Positions 4,630-5,988 of a DNA stretch of 5,988 nucleotides are shown in pieces (the first letter of the stretch is position 1; every line of letters starts with the position of its first letter). The DNA is taken from positions 1 through 5,988 of the forward strand of contig CACYDY010000183.1 in assembly GCA_902773245.1 (NCBI GenBank). Reading direction: 5' to 3'. The notes under the pieces were generated by a model. It ran no database searches. It had not been told where the DNA came from and worked only from the letters and a program-made list of their open reading frames with translations. A program made the position numbers and the translations under genes. The DNA comes from an uncultured Ruminococcus sp. GTDB taxonomy: Bacteria; Bacillota; Clostridia; Oscillospirales; Acutalibacteraceae.

Positions 4630-5342
4630 AGATTTTGGCAGTTGATACTTCCGCAAAGTCGGCTTCCGCTGCACTGGTTGAGGACGGAGTGATAAAAGGA
4701 GAATTCTTTATCAATACTATGCTCACTCACAGCGAAACCCTGATGCCTATGATAGATTCTCTGCTCGGAAGTGTGCGTATAAAAAAAGAAGAAATTGATT
4801 GTTTTGCCGTTAACAGCGGTCCCGGTTCGTTTACGGGGCTAAGAATAGGAATCGCCGCCGTCAAGGGAATGGCGTTTGCGTTGAATAAACCGTGTGCCGC
4901 CGTGTCTACACTTGAATCGATGGCATATAATCTGACAGGAGATAACACCGTAATATGTGCGGTGATGGACGCAAGATGCAGTCAGGTTTATAATGCTTTA
5001 TTCGACGTTTCAGACGGCGAGATAAAAAGACTTTGCGAAGACAGAGCATTGAAGATAGAAGAGCTTGCAGCGGAGCTTGCGTGTATAGATAAAAAAATCG
5101 TGCTTGTTGGCGACGGTGCAAATATATGTTATGAAAAAATGTCAAAAGAGATACAAAATGTATTTCCCGCAAACGAAAATGTACGTTACCAAAGAGCGTC
5201 ATCAACGGCTTTTGCAGCCGAGAAGCTTGCCGAAAGGGGAGAGCTTAAAAGCTGCGGTGAATTAATGCCGAGTTATCTCAGACTGCCCCAGGCACAAAGG
5301 GAGCTTATGGCAAAGAAAAAGGGGAATAGTCCCGAAAAATAG
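4626..5342 (+). CDS. tsaB: tRNA t6A biosynthesis protein TsaB
   Basis: A 238-residue ASKHA-fold protein, the dimerisation partner of TsaD in the t6A complex; it has no catalytic metal site of its own. MKILAVDTS (1-9) is the phosphate-1-like N-terminal strand, HSETLMP (35-41) the helix corresponding to the HxxxL segment, and NSGPGSFTGLRIG (63-75) the hallmark loop. The C-terminal half is less conserved, as usual for this family, and ends in a Lys-rich tail. It overlaps tsaE by 4 nt. In many Firmicutes rimI and/or tsaD follow; here the next gene is rpiB, so TsaD must be encoded elsewhere. Confidence 0.95.
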   Translation: MKILAVDTSAKSASAALVEDGVIKGEFFINTMLTHSETLMPMIDSLLGSVRIKKEEIDCFAVNSGPGSFTGLRIGIAAVKGMAFALNKPCAAVSTLESMAYNLTGDNTVICAVMDARCSQVYNALFDVSDGEIKRLCEDRALKIEELAAELACIDKKIVLVGDGANICYEKMSKEIQNVFPANENVRYQRASSTAFAAEKLAERGELKSCGELMPSYLRLPQAQRELMAKKKGNSPEK

Positions 5343-5370
5343 AAGAATAATATTATCAAAAAAAGAACGA

Positions 5371-5385
5371 AGGAGCATGAATATG
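5371..5385 (+). promoter_or_regulatory. Ribosome binding site deciding the rpiB start
   Basis: AGGAG (5371-5375) is 1 nt from ATG 5377 but 7 nt from ATG 5383. The second ATG also gives the usual family N-terminus MIALGADHGG, so 5383 is the likely start. Confidence 0.75.
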
Positions 5386-5829
5386 ATAGCATTAGGAGCA
5401 GACCACGGAGGATTCAATCTAAAGGAAGCAATAAAAAAATATCTTGACGAAAAAAACATCGAATATGTTGACTACGGCTGTTATTCCGAAGAGTCGGTAG
5501 ACTATGCTGTTTTTGCAAAAAAAGTAGCAGATGACGTTTCAAACGGAAAGTGCGAAAAGGGTATCCTCTGCTGCGGAACAGGAATAGGAATATCAATTGC
5601 CGCAAACAAGGTCAAGGGAATCCGAGCGGCTGTTGTTACGAATGAGTTCTGTGCGGAAATGACACGCCGCCACAATGACGCCAATATTCTGGCATTGGGA
5701 GGAAGAGTTATCTCGGAGGAAGAAGCAGTAAGGTTTACCGATATTTTCCTTAACACAGAGTTTGAGGGCGGCAGACACGAAAGACGTGTCGGACAGATCT
5801 CGAAAATCGAAAACGGCGAAGAGATATAA
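5383..5829 (+). CDS. rpiB: Ribose-5-phosphate isomerase B
   Basis: It interconverts ribose 5-phosphate and ribulose 5-phosphate in the non-oxidative pentose phosphate pathway, in the cytoplasm. At 148 residues it has the normal length of the RpiB/LacA/LacB family. Visible are the N-terminal GADHGGF (5-11, Asp7 and His8), CGTGIGISIAANK (64-76, with Cys64 at the position of the catalytic Cys of E. coli RpiB, followed by the anion hole) and HNDANILALGGR (97-108, His97 at the position of the ring-opening His). Arg95 and Arg96 lie where phosphate-binding Arg are expected. It starts 40 nt after tsaB with no terminator between, so it is probably co-transcribed. An allose-6-phosphate or galactose-6-phosphate isomerase is the alternative within the family; the sequence favours RpiB. 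Confidence 0.94.
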   Translation: MIALGADHGGFNLKEAIKKYLDEKNIEYVDYGCYSEESVDYAVFAKKVADDVSNGKCEKGILCCGTGIGISIAANKVKGIRAAVVTNEFCAEMTRRHNDANILALGGRVISEEEAVRFTDIFLNTEFEGGRHERRVGQISKIENGEEI

Positions 5830-5866
5830 TATCTTTGTGGGATCATCTTCAATAAATAAGAATTTG

Positions 5867-5979
5867 TTTATACTCAAAATCTAAAAGGTTTACCCTGTTA
5901 AAGTTTCGCTCCAGCCTTTTCAAAGGCTGGCAGATTCCAAAGACAGAGTCTTTGGTCGCCGTCGTGCCGCCGGCGAAAC
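5867..5979 (-). repeat. Three-hairpin dispersed repeat, copy 2 (inverted)
   Basis: Read on the minus strand it has the same order as 159-297. SL1 pairs 5971-5975 with 5957-5961 (9-nt loop). SL2 pairs 5948-5955 with 5937-5944. SL3 pairs 5922-5930 with 5911-5919. Then follow AAACTTTAA (5906-5898), 11 variable bases and an AT-rich block ending in TATAAA (5872-5867). SL3 is CCAGCCTTT/AAAGGCTGG here against CAAACTTTT/AAAAGTTTG in copy 1, so all three changed positions stay paired. It begins 37 nt after the rpiB stop. If its -10-like end works, it would transcribe antisense into rpiB. On the + strand the hairpins have no U tract, so they are not a classic rpiB terminator. Confidence 0.8.
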
Positions 5980-5988
5980 ACCCCTATA

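Noticed and set aside
3991..4674. Long minus-strand open frame of 227 codons
   Set aside because: It is antisense to tsaE and the start of tsaB, has no recognisable domain, and the + strand genes are certain; it is a shadow frame.
5377..5382. First ATG of rpiB as the start
   Set aside because: It is only 1 nt from the ribosome site; ATG 5383 has ideal spacing and the family N-terminus.

Overview
The window looks like chromosomal DNA of a low-to-mid GC Gram-positive gut Clostridia, most likely Ruminococcaceae/Oscillospiraceae. This is inferred from strong GGAGG-type ribosome binding sites, use of ATG, GTG and TTG starts, cohesin-like surface proteins, an orphan bioY and a tsaE-tsaB pair. The style of the intergenic hairpin repeats also fits that group, but only from memory. 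All seven genes I can support lie on the + strand.

Layout. Positions 1-467 are non-coding and crowded with stem-loops: a bidirectional terminator, two more hairpins, one copy of a three-hairpin repeat that ends in a TATAAT box, and an 80-nt hairpin starting 4 nt after that box. Then comes a probable operon: two tandem paralogous membrane-anchored cohesin-like proteins (468-1310, 1320-1991) and ammonia-dependent NAD synthetase nadE (2013-2741). A 203-bp gap holds a consensus promoter interlaced with a double palindromic operator in front of the biotin transporter gene bioY (2945-3535). A 62-residue zinc-ribbon gene (3642-3830) follows, with its own extended -10 promoter and its own terminator. 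The gap 3875-4103 has no gene but holds degenerate direct repeats around a palindromic core. An extended -10 promoter then drives tsaE (4207-4629), tsaB (4626-5342, 4-nt overlap) and probably rpiB (5383-5829). The last ~120 nt are a second, inverted copy of the three-hairpin repeat.

How the genes work together. The coding content is mostly housekeeping: NAD synthesis, biotin uptake, tRNA t6A modification (TsaE and TsaB, partners of TsaD) and the pentose phosphate pathway (RpiB). The cohesin-like pair is the accessory part: secreted domains tethered by a C-terminal membrane helix, possibly a surface docking or scaffold function.

The most notable signals are non-coding. The two repeat copies align over 93 nt without a gap (about 75 identities by hand count), and in two of the three stems the differences are compensatory, so the fold appears to be conserved. 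The bioY promoter carries two TGTCA-N2-TGACA type sites 21 bp apart around its -35 box. The 80-nt hairpin sits at the predicted 5' end of the cohesin-like/nadE transcript.
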